Below are positions 1-6,566 of a DNA stretch of 13,989 nucleotides, one piece after another. Position 1 is the stretch's first letter; every line of letters starts with the position of its first letter. Source of the stretch: JAFALX01 sp050734185 (lineage in GTDB: Bacteria > Chloroflexota > Dormibacteria > Aeolococcales > Aeolococcaceae). The translations under genes were made by a program, and so were the position numbers. The notes below the pieces were generated by a model. The model saw only the letters and a program-made list of their open reading frames with translations, was not told where the DNA came from and did not search any database. The stretch is from the NCBI GenBank assembly GCA_050734185.1, contig JBOHUE010000068.1, forward strand, positions 1 through 13,989. Reading direction: 5' to 3'.

Positions 1-6
1 GGTGGT

Positions 7-83
7 GGGCGCATAGCTCAGTTGGTACGAGCGCTGCCTTGACATGGCAGAGGTCATAGGTTCGATCCCTATTGCGCCCACCA
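7..83 (+). tRNA. tRNA-Val (anticodon GAC), CCA encoded
   Basis: The sequence folds into a complete cloverleaf. The acceptor stem is 7-13 paired with 73-79. The D stem GCTC/GAGC is 16-19 with 29-32, and its loop carries GG. The anticodon stem CTGCC/GGCAG is 34-38 with 46-50. The anticodon loop TTGACAT is 39-45 with anticodon GAC at 41-43. The variable loop is AGGTC. The T stem ATAGG/CCTAT is 56-60 with 68-72, around the loop TTCGATC. The discriminator is A80 and a genomic CCA follows at 81-83. GAC reads the valine codon GTC (and GTT by wobble). No promoter is visible because the window starts 6 bases upstream. Confidence 0.97.
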
Positions 84-117
84 TCCCCGACGCCGCCTCG
101 GCGGCGAACGGCGCGCG

Positions 118-714
118 ATGAGCACGGGCCGGGTAGAGGCGTTTAGTGACGGTGTCTTCGCCGTCGCCATCACGCTGCTCGTCCTCGACCTGCGCATACC
201 GATCACGCGCGGGTCGCTCATCACAGCGCTGGCCGACGAATGGCCTGTCTTCGTCGCCTTCCTCCTCAGCTTCATGGTGATCGGCATCGTGTGGGTCAAC
301 CACCACACGCTGTTCCACCAGCTGCAGTTCGTCGACCGGCCGCTCCTGTTCTTCAACCTCGCCCTGCTGATGACCGTGGTGCTGATCCCGTTCGCCACGT
401 CGCTGTTCGCCCAGTACGTGAGCGTCCCGGGAGAGCAGGCGAGCGTCGCCGCGGCGCTGTTCAACGGCTCGCAGCTGGTGATGGGCATGGCATTTCAGCT
501 GTGCGGCTCGTGGGTGCACGCGCACCCGGAGCTGAGGCGCCCGGGCTCGCCGGTCGCAACCCCTCTGCAACGCCTTCGCACCGCGGCCGGCGTCTTCTTC
601 TACGTCCTCTGCATCCCGGTCGCGTTCGTCAGCCCGCTGGCGGTGCTGGTGATCGACGGGGCGGTGGCCGTCTATTACGTGCTCGACCAATTCACGCTGG
701 CGACCGCTGAGTGA
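118..714 (+). CDS. TMEM175-family (DUF1211) potassium channel, 198 aa
   Basis: This is a small integral membrane protein of the bacterial TMEM175 family, whose members form tetrameric potassium-permeable channels in the cytoplasmic membrane. The N-terminus carries the family signature: R5, then F9-S10-D11, at the start of the first membrane segment, running into GVFAVAITLLVLDL. About six hydrophobic segments are visible, near residues 10-28, 42-62, 75-95, 105-125, 155-170 and 172-190. The roughly 200-residue length is usual for the prokaryotic form with one six-helix repeat. The ATG at 118 places the signature at the very N-terminus, as in relatives. No clear Shine-Dalgarno sequence is seen. 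The gene lies 34 nt after the tRNA and may share its transcript. Family assignment is strong; the ion transported is inferred from the family. Confidence 0.9.
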   Translation: MSTGRVEAFSDGVFAVAITLLVLDLRIPITRGSLITALADEWPVFVAFLLSFMVIGIVWVNHHTLFHQLQFVDRPLLFFNLALLMTVVLIPFATSLFAQYVSVPGEQASVAAALFNGSQLVMGMAFQLCGSWVHAHPELRRPGSPVATPLQRLRTAAGVFFYVLCIPVAFVSPLAVLVIDGAVAVYYVLDQFTLATAE

Positions 715-728
715 GCCCCGTCATCTGG

Positions 729-734
729 TAGCGT
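729..734 (+). promoter_or_regulatory. Candidate -10 element (TAGCGT) for the kelch lipoprotein
   Basis: TAGCGT lies 8 nt before the ATC at 743, the same layout as TAGAAT before thrS and TAGACT before yebC. This would give a leaderless or nearly leaderless transcript. No convincing -35 is visible. It is weak on its own and is supported mainly by the repeated pattern. Confidence 0.3.
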
Positions 735-742
735 CGCGGCGC

Positions 743-1879
743 ATCGGATCCGGGAAGGCGAAATGGCTGGTTCAGGGGGCGGCGCTCGCGGCGCTCAGCG
801 CGGTGATGCTGGGCGCATGCGGCGGGACCAGCGCTCCCGGCGGCCGTCTCCCGCTGGCGTCGGCGACGCCCACTCCAATTCCGCATCTGCCCCAGGCCTC
901 GCTGCACAACACGGGGGCGCCGCCGGCGCGCTTCGGCGCGGCGCTCGGGTTCGACGTCGTGACCAGGCAGCTGATCCTGTTCGGCGGGGCGACGGCCGGC
1001 GATCAGGCACACCCGGCCGACGCGGTGCGTCTGGCGGACACCTGGGCGTGGGACGGGCACTCCTGGACGCAGCTGCACCCGGCGATGTCGCCGCCCGCAC
1101 TGTACGGCGCGCGTCTGGTCGATGATCCGGCGACCGGCCATCTGCTGCTGGTCTCCGGGAGCGGCACACTGGACTCGACCGGCGCGCTGCAGCAGATGGG
1201 CGTGTGGCTGTGGGGCGGTCAGAACTGGAGCCGCATCGCCGACAACCCGCTGCAGATGCAGTTCGCCGCCGTTGGTTCGGACCAGGCGCATCGCCAGGTG
1301 TTGCTCAGCGGTTTCGACAACGGGTATCTGCTGAACTGTGGCGGGCGTCTCAACTGCCCGGTGCTCCAATCCTTCGACAAGCCCGGCGCGTACCAGTACG
1401 GGGGAGGGCACTGGATGGCAGCGCCCGGAACGGCCCCGCAGTTCGCGGAGGGCGGCACCGCGTATGACCCGAACAGCCAGCAGCTGATCAGCGCCGGCGG
1501 ACTGGCCCAGAACGGGCTCGAGTCGACGTACGGGTGGGACGGGAAGCAGTGGCACGTGGTCAGCCAATCCCAGGGGTATAACGGCGTGCCCGATCCCGCC
1601 TACCCCGCGGGCCCGTGCGACGCGGCGACGGACGCGGACGCCGGCAATCTCGTCATGGCCTGCTCGTTCACGGACAACGGCAAGGCGACGGGTGCGACGT
1701 GGACGTTCGACGGCACCAACTGGACGCGCGCGCAGCAGGCCACCACCGTGTTGCCCGCGATCCCTTCCATCTCGCTCGCCGACGACCTCGTGGCGGGCGC
1801 CGTGATCATGGTGTATCCCGGCACCGGCACCGAGGCGATGAAGCTCTGGAACGGGAGCGACTGGCTCGCGATCAGCTAG
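743..1879 (+). CDS. Kelch-like beta-propeller lipoprotein; start codon non-canonical (ATC 743) or uncertain
   Basis: This is a secreted, probably membrane-anchored protein of unknown ligand. The only ATG/GTG/TTG start before the conserved part is GTG at 803, which would leave just MMLGAC before the rest. Reading the same frame upstream gives basic residues (GSGKAK), a hydrophobic stretch (ALAALSAVML) and a lipobox LGAC, a standard type II signal peptide. That frame is open back to 653 but offers only ATC 743 or CTG 725 as possible starts. The body has six repeats ending in a W/Y-x(1-2)-G-x-x-W pattern (TWAWDGHSW, VWLWGGQNW, YQYGGGHW, TYGWDGKQW, TWTFDGTNW, LWNGSDW). Several repeats also have the YD..T..L.LFGG-type strand of kelch/galactose-oxidase propellers, suggesting six blades. 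A point mutation or base-call error at the start is possible. The gene converges on the trehalose synthase gene. Confidence 0.75.
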   Translation: MGSGKAKWLVQGAALAALSAVMLGACGGTSAPGGRLPLASATPTPIPHLPQASLHNTGAPPARFGAALGFDVVTRQLILFGGATAGDQAHPADAVRLADTWAWDGHSWTQLHPAMSPPALYGARLVDDPATGHLLLVSGSGTLDSTGALQQMGVWLWGGQNWSRIADNPLQMQFAAVGSDQAHRQVLLSGFDNGYLLNCGGRLNCPVLQSFDKPGAYQYGGGHWMAAPGTAPQFAEGGTAYDPNSQQLISAGGLAQNGLESTYGWDGKQWHVVSQSQGYNGVPDPAYPAGPCDAATDADAGNLVMACSFTDNGKATGATWTFDGTNWTRAQQATTVLPAIPSISLADDLVAGAVIMVYPGTGTEAMKLWNGSDWLAIS

Positions 1880-1883
1880 CGCC

Positions 1884-1904
1884 GCTCGCGCCGGACTCGC
1901 GAGC
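1884..1904. terminator. Hairpin between two convergent genes (no T-tract)
   Basis: GCTCGCG (1884-1890) pairs with CGCGAGC (1898-1904) around the 7-nt loop CCGGACT. It fills the 24-nt space between the stop codons of the convergent lipoprotein and trehalose synthase genes. No T-run follows on either strand, so it may only protect 3' ends or act as a weak bidirectional terminator. Confidence 0.4.
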
Positions 1905-3358
1905 TAGGCTCGGGCGCGGCGTCGCAACAGCGCTTCCACCAGCTCCAGATACTGCAGAAGATGGCGGGAAATCAGAAAGTGCTCGCGGACACGCTCGCGC
2001 GCCGCTGTGCCCATGCGCCGCGCCCCATCGGCGTCGTGCAGCAACCGCGTGAGCGCATTGCCGAACCCCACCAGGTCGCGGGGGTCGACCATGCGGCCGC
2101 TGCGTCCGTCCTCTATCTGATCCTGAATCCCGCCGACGCGGCCGGCGACCACAGGGCGCGCCTTCCACATCGCTTCGGCGACCGTTAGGCCGAACCCCTC
2201 GGCGAGGCTCTTCTGCACCACGACGCTGGCGCGGCGCTGCAGGGCGTTCACGGTCGCGGCGTTCTCCTCGACGTCGCTCATCTGCAGCGTCGCGAGATGC
2301 ACCCGCGCGCGCATCGCGACCGGCAGCGCCGCCCATTGCGCCTCGATCTCTCGTGACACCTGCAGCCCCTCCGGATCGTCGGCGACCTGCGCCACCGACG
2401 GGCCGGCGAGCATGAGGTGCGCATCCGTGAACGGCGCGCAGTGCTCGACGAACCCCTGCAGGACACCAAAGGGGTCCTTGAGCCGGTCCCAGCGGCTCAC
2501 CTGGAGCACGAGCGGGATGGTGTCCGTCAGCGGCGAGATCTCGCTGACCTGCGAGCGGTGCGCGATCGACGCGTGCGTGCCGTCGAGCCGGGTGAACGTC
2601 GCGCGCTCGGGATCCGGTGTGCCGGCCACTAGCCCGCTCGCAACCAGGACGGCGCGCTGCTGCTCGCTGTCGAGCTCGTCGTTCTTCGGCGAGAACGGAT
2701 CGATGGACGGCGGGATGATCGTCAGTCGCGACGGATCGAGTCCGTCCCACACGAAGCCGTGCGTGGAGAACACGACGGCGTCCGCGTCGAGCACGAACGG
2801 CCGGAGGAAGTCCCAGGCCTGGCGCACCAGCGCATTGGGGTCGAGCACACCGACATGGCAGCGCCACACGACCGGGATCCCCGCGCGGTGCAGGCTCGGG
2901 ATCAGGCCCGCCGTCTGAGGGTCGTGCAGGACGACGAGGTCGCGCGCGCTGATGCGTTGCAGCAGACGCTGAGCGTTGACGTCGAGGACGGCGGTGTACT
3001 GCGCGCGCTCGCGTTCACCGAGCTCGCCGCCGTCACCCGTCGCTCCGTGCAGACGGTTGTGAATGCGTTTGGTGATGCGGAAGAACTCATCGGTGCCACC
3101 GATGACGAGCCAGCGCGCGTCGACGCCTGAGCCGCGCGCGTAGGGAACGACCGACTGCAGCATCTCGGCGACTCCACCGCCGGATGCCGTCGAGTTGACG
3201 TTCCACATCACGCGATCCGCGAACACGTCGCGCGCGATCTTGACCCCGTCGCGCAACTGCTGCGCCTGCACCCCGCCGATGACGGTGAGCAGCTGCGCCG
3301 GCGAGCGCGTGCCGGTGGGTACCTCGACCACCTCCGGGGGCTCGCCTGCCAGCGCCAC
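1904..3358 (-). CDS. treT: GT4-family trehalose synthase (TreT-type, NDP-glucose + glucose), 484 aa
   Basis: This is a GT-B fold glycosyltransferase that closely resembles trehalose glycosyltransferring synthase (TreT), which makes trehalose from NDP-glucose and glucose in the cytoplasm. Visible TreT-like blocks are WNVNSTASGGGVAEML (residues 52-67), LHDPQTAGLIP (144-154), VWRCHVG (164-170), SRWDRLKDP with R289 and K294, and the GT4 E-x7-E pair E387/E395 in EGFGLTVAEAMWK. VGGIQDQIEDG follows at 408-418. At 484 residues it is longer than archaeal TreT (about 410), partly through extra sequence near residues 240-280. The GTG start at 3358 follows GGAGGG by 6 nt, and an in-frame stop lies just upstream (3374-3376). 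A related trehalose phosphorylase is the main alternative. No trehalose-pathway genes are adjacent. Confidence 0.85.
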   Translation of the reverse strand: MALAGEPPEVVEVPTGTRSPAQLLTVIGGVQAQQLRDGVKIARDVFADRVMWNVNSTASGGGVAEMLQSVVPYARGSGVDARWLVIGGTDEFFRITKRIHNRLHGATGDGGELGERERAQYTAVLDVNAQRLLQRISARDLVVLHDPQTAGLIPSLHRAGIPVVWRCHVGVLDPNALVRQAWDFLRPFVLDADAVVFSTHGFVWDGLDPSRLTIIPPSIDPFSPKNDELDSEQQRAVLVASGLVAGTPDPERATFTRLDGTHASIAHRSQVSEISPLTDTIPLVLQVSRWDRLKDPFGVLQGFVEHCAPFTDAHLMLAGPSVAQVADDPEGLQVSREIEAQWAALPVAMRARVHLATLQMSDVEENAATVNALQRRASVVVQKSLAEGFGLTVAEAMWKARPVVAGRVGGIQDQIEDGRSGRMVDPRDLVGFGNALTRLLHDADGARRMGTAARERVREHFLISRHLLQYLELVEALLRRRARA

Positions 3359-3377
3359 GACCGTCCCTCCGCATCAG

Positions 3378-3391
3378 GTCTCTCAGGAGAC
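3378..3391 (-). other. Small hairpin in the trehalose synthase 5' leader
   Basis: GTCTC (3378-3382) pairs with GAGAC (3387-3391) around a TCAG loop, 8 nt upstream of the GGAGGG ribosome-binding site of the minus-strand trehalose synthase gene. It could modulate translation or be chance. I see no convincing promoter for this gene; ATGGTA at 3406-3411 (TACCAT on the minus strand) is a weak -10 candidate. Confidence 0.25.
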
Positions 3392-3442
3392 TCTCAGCCC
3401 GGGGGATGGTACTCGGGTCCCGCCTCCGACCATGGCTGTGCG

Positions 3443-3590
3443 TTTGCGCACGAGTTGCGCACAGCCCGCGGTGACGCAGTGCAATCGCAGGGGCGACAGT
3501 TGTCCACACTGTGCACAGAAACATCCATGCACAGTGCGCACTGCGACAAGTCGTAGGACTGGAACGCGCGGTTCTCCATGTCCACACATG
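3443..3590 (+). promoter_or_regulatory. DnaA-box-like and palindromic repeat cluster in a 302-bp intergenic region
   Basis: The gene-free stretch 3359-3660 separates the divergent trehalose synthase and cysteine-cluster protein genes. It holds TTGTCCACA (3500-3508), an exact match to the GC-rich version of the DnaA box. One-mismatch relatives are ATGTCCACA (3578-3586) and CTGTGCACA (3509-3517). TTGCGCAC occurs twice in tandem near 3444-3463. GTCCACAC is a direct repeat (3502-3509 and 3580-3587). A 9-bp inverted repeat, CACTGTGCA (3507-3515) with TGCACAGTG (3528-3536), lies between them. This may be a regulatory operator region or a DnaA-binding site. No dnaA, dnaN or partition genes are near, so I do not call it an origin. 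Confidence 0.4.
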
Positions 3591-3607
3591 TATTTACGTG
3601 CAACCGA

Positions 3608-3638
3608 TTGACATACCGGGGAGCAATGCGCGTACACT
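3608..3638 (+). promoter_or_regulatory. Sigma70-type promoter for the cysteine-cluster protein gene
   Basis: A perfect -35, TTGACA (3608-3613), is followed by TACACT (3633-3638, four of six matches to TATAAT) with a 19-nt spacer, slightly longer than optimal. The predicted start near 3645 gives a short leader that includes GGAGG at 3651-3655, just before the GTG at 3661. Confidence 0.55.
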
Positions 3639-3660
3639 CCTGTCCGCCGTGGAGGAACGC

Positions 3661-3951
3661 GTGGGGGACAGTGGACGCGGACAAATCGTGCGCCGAGTGT
3701 GCGCACGGCGTGGCTGCGGCAACGCTGTCAAGAAGCCGACTGCGAAGTACTGCAGCGTGCGGTGCTGTGCGATCGATCCCGAGCGGCATGAGCGGCTGCG
3801 CGCACAGGCCCGCCGAACCAGTGCGCGCCCGCTCACCATGGCGCGGCAGCTGCAGCTGAACGTCGCTCCCGACCCCGAAGCGCAGCTGGCGCAGCTGTGT
3901 CAGGGACGAGAGGACGCGCCCGCCGGCATGTCGCGCCTTGCGGCATCCTGA
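3661..3951 (+). CDS. Small cysteine-cluster (putative zinc-finger) protein, 96 aa, function unknown
   Basis: The GTG at 3661 follows GGAGG (3651-3655) by 5 nt, so I prefer it to the longer reading from ATG 3511, which would run through promoter-like and repeat DNA. The protein is basic. It has a cysteine cluster C14-x4-C19-x11-C31-x3-C35-C36 within RRGCGNAVKKPTAKYCSVRC, which could bind one zinc ion. An arginine-rich helix (ERHERLRAQARR) follows, then a less ordered tail with glutamines. The pattern resembles short treble-clef or zinc-ribbon modules found in DNA- and RNA-binding proteins, but I do not recognise a named family. It has its own promoter and lies 40 nt upstream of thrS. A nucleic-acid-binding or regulatory role is inference. 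Confidence 0.7.
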   Translation: MGDSGRGQIVRRVCARRGCGNAVKKPTAKYCSVRCCAIDPERHERLRAQARRTSARPLTMARQLQLNVAPDPEAQLAQLCQGREDAPAGMSRLAAS

Positions 3952-3976
3952 CATCGCCTCCATCCCAGCTGCCGCT

Positions 3977-3982
3977 TAGAAT
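3977..3982 (+). promoter_or_regulatory. -10 element (TAGAAT) for thrS, probably leaderless
   Basis: TAGAAT matches TATAAT at five of six positions and ends 9 nt before the thrS ATG at 3992, so transcription would start at or next to the start codon. No Shine-Dalgarno sequence is present, which fits a leaderless message. A -35 at the usual distance is not evident; CTGACA at 3948-3953 is too far (23-nt spacer). Confidence 0.5.
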
Positions 3983-3991
3983 TCCGGTCTC

Positions 3992-5809
3992 ATGCCGGAC
4001 GATGTCGTCGAGGATGCGCACGAAGGCGGGCTGCCAGTCGCGGGCGAGGTGACGCTCGATGTGCTGCGCCACAGCGCGGCGCATCTGATGGCGGCGGCGG
4101 TCGTGGAGCTGTTCCCGGGAGCGCAGTACGACGTCGGCCCGTCGATCGAGGACGGGTTCTTCTACAACTTCCGGCTCAACGGCGGCGCGCGCTTCACCGA
4201 GGATGACCTCGCTGTCATCGAACAGCGCATGCACGAGCTGTCCGCGCGCGCAGTGCCGTATCGGGCGGATGTGCTGGCGCGCGACGAGGCCCGCGCGCTG
4301 TTCGAGAAGATGGCGCAGCCCTTCAAGGTCGCCATCATCGACCGTCTTGGCGACGGCGTCGACCGCGTCAGCGTGTATCGGACCGGCGACTTCATCGACC
4401 TGTGTCGCGGTCCGCACGTCGCCGACAGCGCGCAGGTGCGTGCGTTCAAGCTGCAGCGCGTCGCCGGCGTGTACTGGCGCGGAGACGAGCGCAACGAGCA
4501 GCTGCAGCGCGTGTACGGGACGGCGTGGTTCAGCGACGAGGACCTCGCTGCGTACCTGCACCGGATCGAGGAGGCGCGACGGCGCGACCACCGCCGTCTC
4601 GGACAGGAGCTCGATCTCTTCTCATTCCCCGAGGAGCTCGGCTCCGGCCTCGCGGTCTTTCATCCGACCGGCGGGCTGATCCGCAAGCTGATGGAGGACT
4701 ACTCGCGTGAGCGTCACGCAGCCGCGGGCTACGAGTTCGTCAACACGCCACACATCACCAAGGAGGATCTGTTCAAGATCTCCGGCCACCTCGACTGGTT
4801 CTCCGAGGGCATGTTTCCGCCGCTCGAGCTCGACGAGGGCGCGCGGTACTACCTGAAGCCGATGAACTGCCCGATGCACATCCTCATCTTTCGCAGCCGC
4901 ACGCGCTCGTATCGCGAGCTGCCGCTGCGGCTGTTCGAGTTCGGCACGGTGTATCGCTACGAGATGTCCGGCGTTGTGCACGGGCTCACGCGGGCGCGCG
5001 GATTCACGCAGGACGACGCACACATCTTCTGCAGCCGCGAGCAGATGGGCGCCGAGCTCATCTCGCTGCTCGACTTCACGCTCGGCCTGCTGCGCGACTA
5101 CGGGCTCAGTGACTTCTACCTCGAGCTGTCCACCAAGCCGGAGGGCAAGGCCGTGGGCACAGAGGATGAGTGGCAGGAGGCCACCGACGCGCTGCGCACC
5201 GCGGCGTCCGGACGCGGCCTCGAGCTCGTGCTCGACCCCGGTGGTGGCACGTTCTATGGACCGAAGATCTCGGTGCAGGTCCGCGATGCCATCGGCCGGA
5301 CGTGGCAGATCTCGACGATCCAGGTCGATCTGCAGCTGCCGCAGCGCTTCGGGCTGGAGTTCGTCGATGCGAGCGGGGCCGCAGCGCGTCCCGTGATGAT
5401 CCACCGCGCGCTGTTCGGCTCCATCGAGCGCTTCTTCGCAATCCTGGTCGAGCATTACGCCGGCGCATTTCCGCTCTGGCTGGCGCCCGTGCAGTGCGAG
5501 CTGATCCCGGTGCAGGACGACAATCCGGACGTGCTCGCCGCGATTCGTGACCTGCAGACGCGCATGGGCGACGCGGGCGTGCGCGTGCACCTCGGCGACC
5601 ATCCCGGCGAGCGCATGCAGGCGCGCATTCGCAGCGCCGAGTTGCGCAAGGTGCCGTATGCCGTGGTCATCGGCAAGCGCGACGTCGAGCGCGGCGACGG
5701 TGTCGTGACCGTGCGCGACATCCGTCGCGGCGGTGCGCAGCAGCAGCTCGCCACGGACGAGCTCATCGGGATGCTCACCAGCGAGGCACGCGAACGCCGT
5801 CCCGAGTGA
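3992..5809 (+). CDS. thrS: Threonyl-tRNA synthetase lacking the TGS domain, 605 aa
   Basis: This enzyme charges tRNA-Thr with threonine and removes mischarged serine. The editing domain (about 20-190) has H27-x3-H31 in LRHSAAH and C138/H142 in DLCRGPH. The class II catalytic core (about 200-480) has the zinc ligands C293 (MNCPMH), H344 (TQDDAHIF) and H471 (MIHRALFGSIERFF). Motif 2 is FGTVYRYEMSG with R in LTRARGFTQDD, and motif 3 is around FGSIERFF. The anticodon-binding domain starts near WLAPVQ and runs to the C-terminus. Most bacterial ThrRS are about 640 residues with an N-terminal TGS domain. Here only about 20 residues precede the editing domain, and no TGS-like reading is seen upstream. 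The start ATG lies just behind a -10 element. The downstream methyltransferase overlaps by 4 nt. Confidence 0.97.
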   Translation: MPDDVVEDAHEGGLPVAGEVTLDVLRHSAAHLMAAAVVELFPGAQYDVGPSIEDGFFYNFRLNGGARFTEDDLAVIEQRMHELSARAVPYRADVLARDEARALFEKMAQPFKVAIIDRLGDGVDRVSVYRTGDFIDLCRGPHVADSAQVRAFKLQRVAGVYWRGDERNEQLQRVYGTAWFSDEDLAAYLHRIEEARRRDHRRLGQELDLFSFPEELGSGLAVFHPTGGLIRKLMEDYSRERHAAAGYEFVNTPHITKEDLFKISGHLDWFSEGMFPPLELDEGARYYLKPMNCPMHILIFRSRTRSYRELPLRLFEFGTVYRYEMSGVVHGLTRARGFTQDDAHIFCSREQMGAELISLLDFTLGLLRDYGLSDFYLELSTKPEGKAVGTEDEWQEATDALRTAASGRGLELVLDPGGGTFYGPKISVQVRDAIGRTWQISTIQVDLQLPQRFGLEFVDASGAAARPVMIHRALFGSIERFFAILVEHYAGAFPLWLAPVQCELIPVQDDNPDVLAAIRDLQTRMGDAGVRVHLGDHPGERMQARIRSAELRKVPYAVVIGKRDVERGDGVVTVRDIRRGGAQQQLATDELIGMLTSEARERRPE

Positions 5810-6411
5810 GGCGCCCGGCGCGCGCGCCGCTGTCGCTGCCGCCGCGGGGTCCGCTGCGCGGTGAGGCGAAGCTGCAAGCGGCACTCGACGCGTTCGCGAT
5901 CGACGTGCGCGATCGCATCGCGCTCGACGTGGGCGCGGCTGCGGGAGGCTTCACGACGGTGCTGCTGCGCGCCGGCGCCGCCCGCGTGTACGCGGTGGAC
6001 GCCGGCCACGGGCAACTGCTCGGGTCGCTGCGACAGGATGCGCGCGTCGTCAACCTCGAGGCGACCAACGTCGCGCAGCTGGACGCTGACGTCGTGCCCG
6101 ATGTCATCGACGTGATCACGATCGACGTGTCGTATCTCGCACTGGCAAACGCGGTGGCGCAGCTCCACCGCCTGCGCGTCGCGGCCGGCGCCGACCTGAT
6201 CGGCCTGGTCAAGCCGATGTTCGAGCTCCGCCGCGCGACGGCCCCGGTCGATGACGCGTCGGTGGAGGCCGCCGCCGGTCTCGCGGTCGCAGGAATTGCC
6301 GCTGCCGGCTGGCGCGTGCTCGAGCGCATGCCGTCTCCCGTCCGCGGTGCACGTGGCGCGCCCGAGGTGCTGCTGCACGCGCGGCGTGACGAGGCGACTC
6401 CCGCCGTTTGA
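5806..6411 (+). CDS. TlyA/FtsJ-like rRNA 2'-O-methyltransferase without S4 domain, 201 aa
   Basis: This is a Rossmann-fold SAM-dependent methyltransferase of the RrmJ/TlyA type; TlyA relatives 2'-O-methylate cytidines in 16S and 23S rRNA. The SAM site LDVGAAAGGFT (40-50) and the TlyA-like stretch GAARVYAVDAGHGQL (57-71) are clear. The likely catalytic tetrad is K22, D107 (TIDVSYLAL), K136 (LVKPMFE) and E187 (GAPEVLL). TlyA is usually about 270 residues with an N-terminal S4 RNA-binding domain of about 60. Here only about 20 basic, proline-rich residues precede the methyltransferase domain. The GTG start overlaps the thrS stop as GTGA, so translation is probably coupled. The stop overlaps the -35 of the infC promoter. 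Family is well supported; the exact target nucleotide is not known. Confidence 0.85.
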   Translation: MRRPARAPLSLPPRGPLRGEAKLQAALDAFAIDVRDRIALDVGAAAGGFTTVLLRAGAARVYAVDAGHGQLLGSLRQDARVVNLEATNVAQLDADVVPDVIDVITIDVSYLALANAVAQLHRLRVAAGADLIGLVKPMFELRRATAPVDDASVEAAAGLAVAGIAAAGWRVLERMPSPVRGARGAPEVLLHARRDEATPAV

Positions 6412-6434
6412 CGCTCCGAAGGCCGTGTTATGCT
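6408..6434 (+). promoter_or_regulatory. Promoter of the infC-rpmI-rplT-pheST operon
   Basis: TTGACG (6408-6413, five of six matches) and TATGCT (6429-6434, four of six) are separated by 15 nt, somewhat short. The -35 overlaps the stop codon of the methyltransferase gene. Transcription would start near 6441, giving a leader of about 126 nt before infC. Confidence 0.5.
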
Positions 6435-6500
6435 CCGAAATCGACGCAAAGCAGGTACCGGTGCGGTCCGGGCCTCACCTTCCGGGCATCGCCTTGAGGG

Positions 6501-6543
6501 TCCAGCGACCGGCTACTGGATAGCGCATGGCTGTCCAGTTTTT
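6501..6543 (+). terminator. Leader attenuator upstream of infC (terminator versus antiterminator)
   Basis: CTGGATAG (6516-6523) pairs with CTGTCCAG (6531-6538) over 8 bp (one wobble) with a 7-nt loop. TTTTT follows at 6539-6543, making a good intrinsic terminator 23 nt before the infC start codon. TCCAG at 6501-6505 can instead pair with CTGGA at 6516-6520, which would break the terminator stem. Mutually exclusive hairpins ahead of infC-rpmI-rplT suggest transcription attenuation. In Bacillus the same operon is controlled by L20 binding to the leader. Whether L20 acts here is inference. Confidence 0.65.
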
Positions 6544-6566
6544 CGTTAAGTAAGGAGACCGACCAC

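Noticed and set aside
692..1567. 291-codon minus-strand ORF opposite the kelch lipoprotein
   Set aside because: The plus frame has propeller repeats and a signal peptide; the minus frame shows no family features.
3443..3590. Chromosomal replication origin
   Set aside because: Only one exact DnaA-like box, no clear AT-rich unwinding stretch, and no dnaA, dnaN, rpmH or par genes nearby.
3511..3660. N-terminal extension of the cysteine-cluster protein from ATG 3511
   Set aside because: The extension would read through repeats and the TTGACA/TACACT promoter; GTG 3661 has GGAGG at ideal spacing.
3952..3991. T-box leader upstream of thrS
   Set aside because: Only 40 nt of spacer and a -10 element next to the start; no room for a specifier stem or antiterminator.
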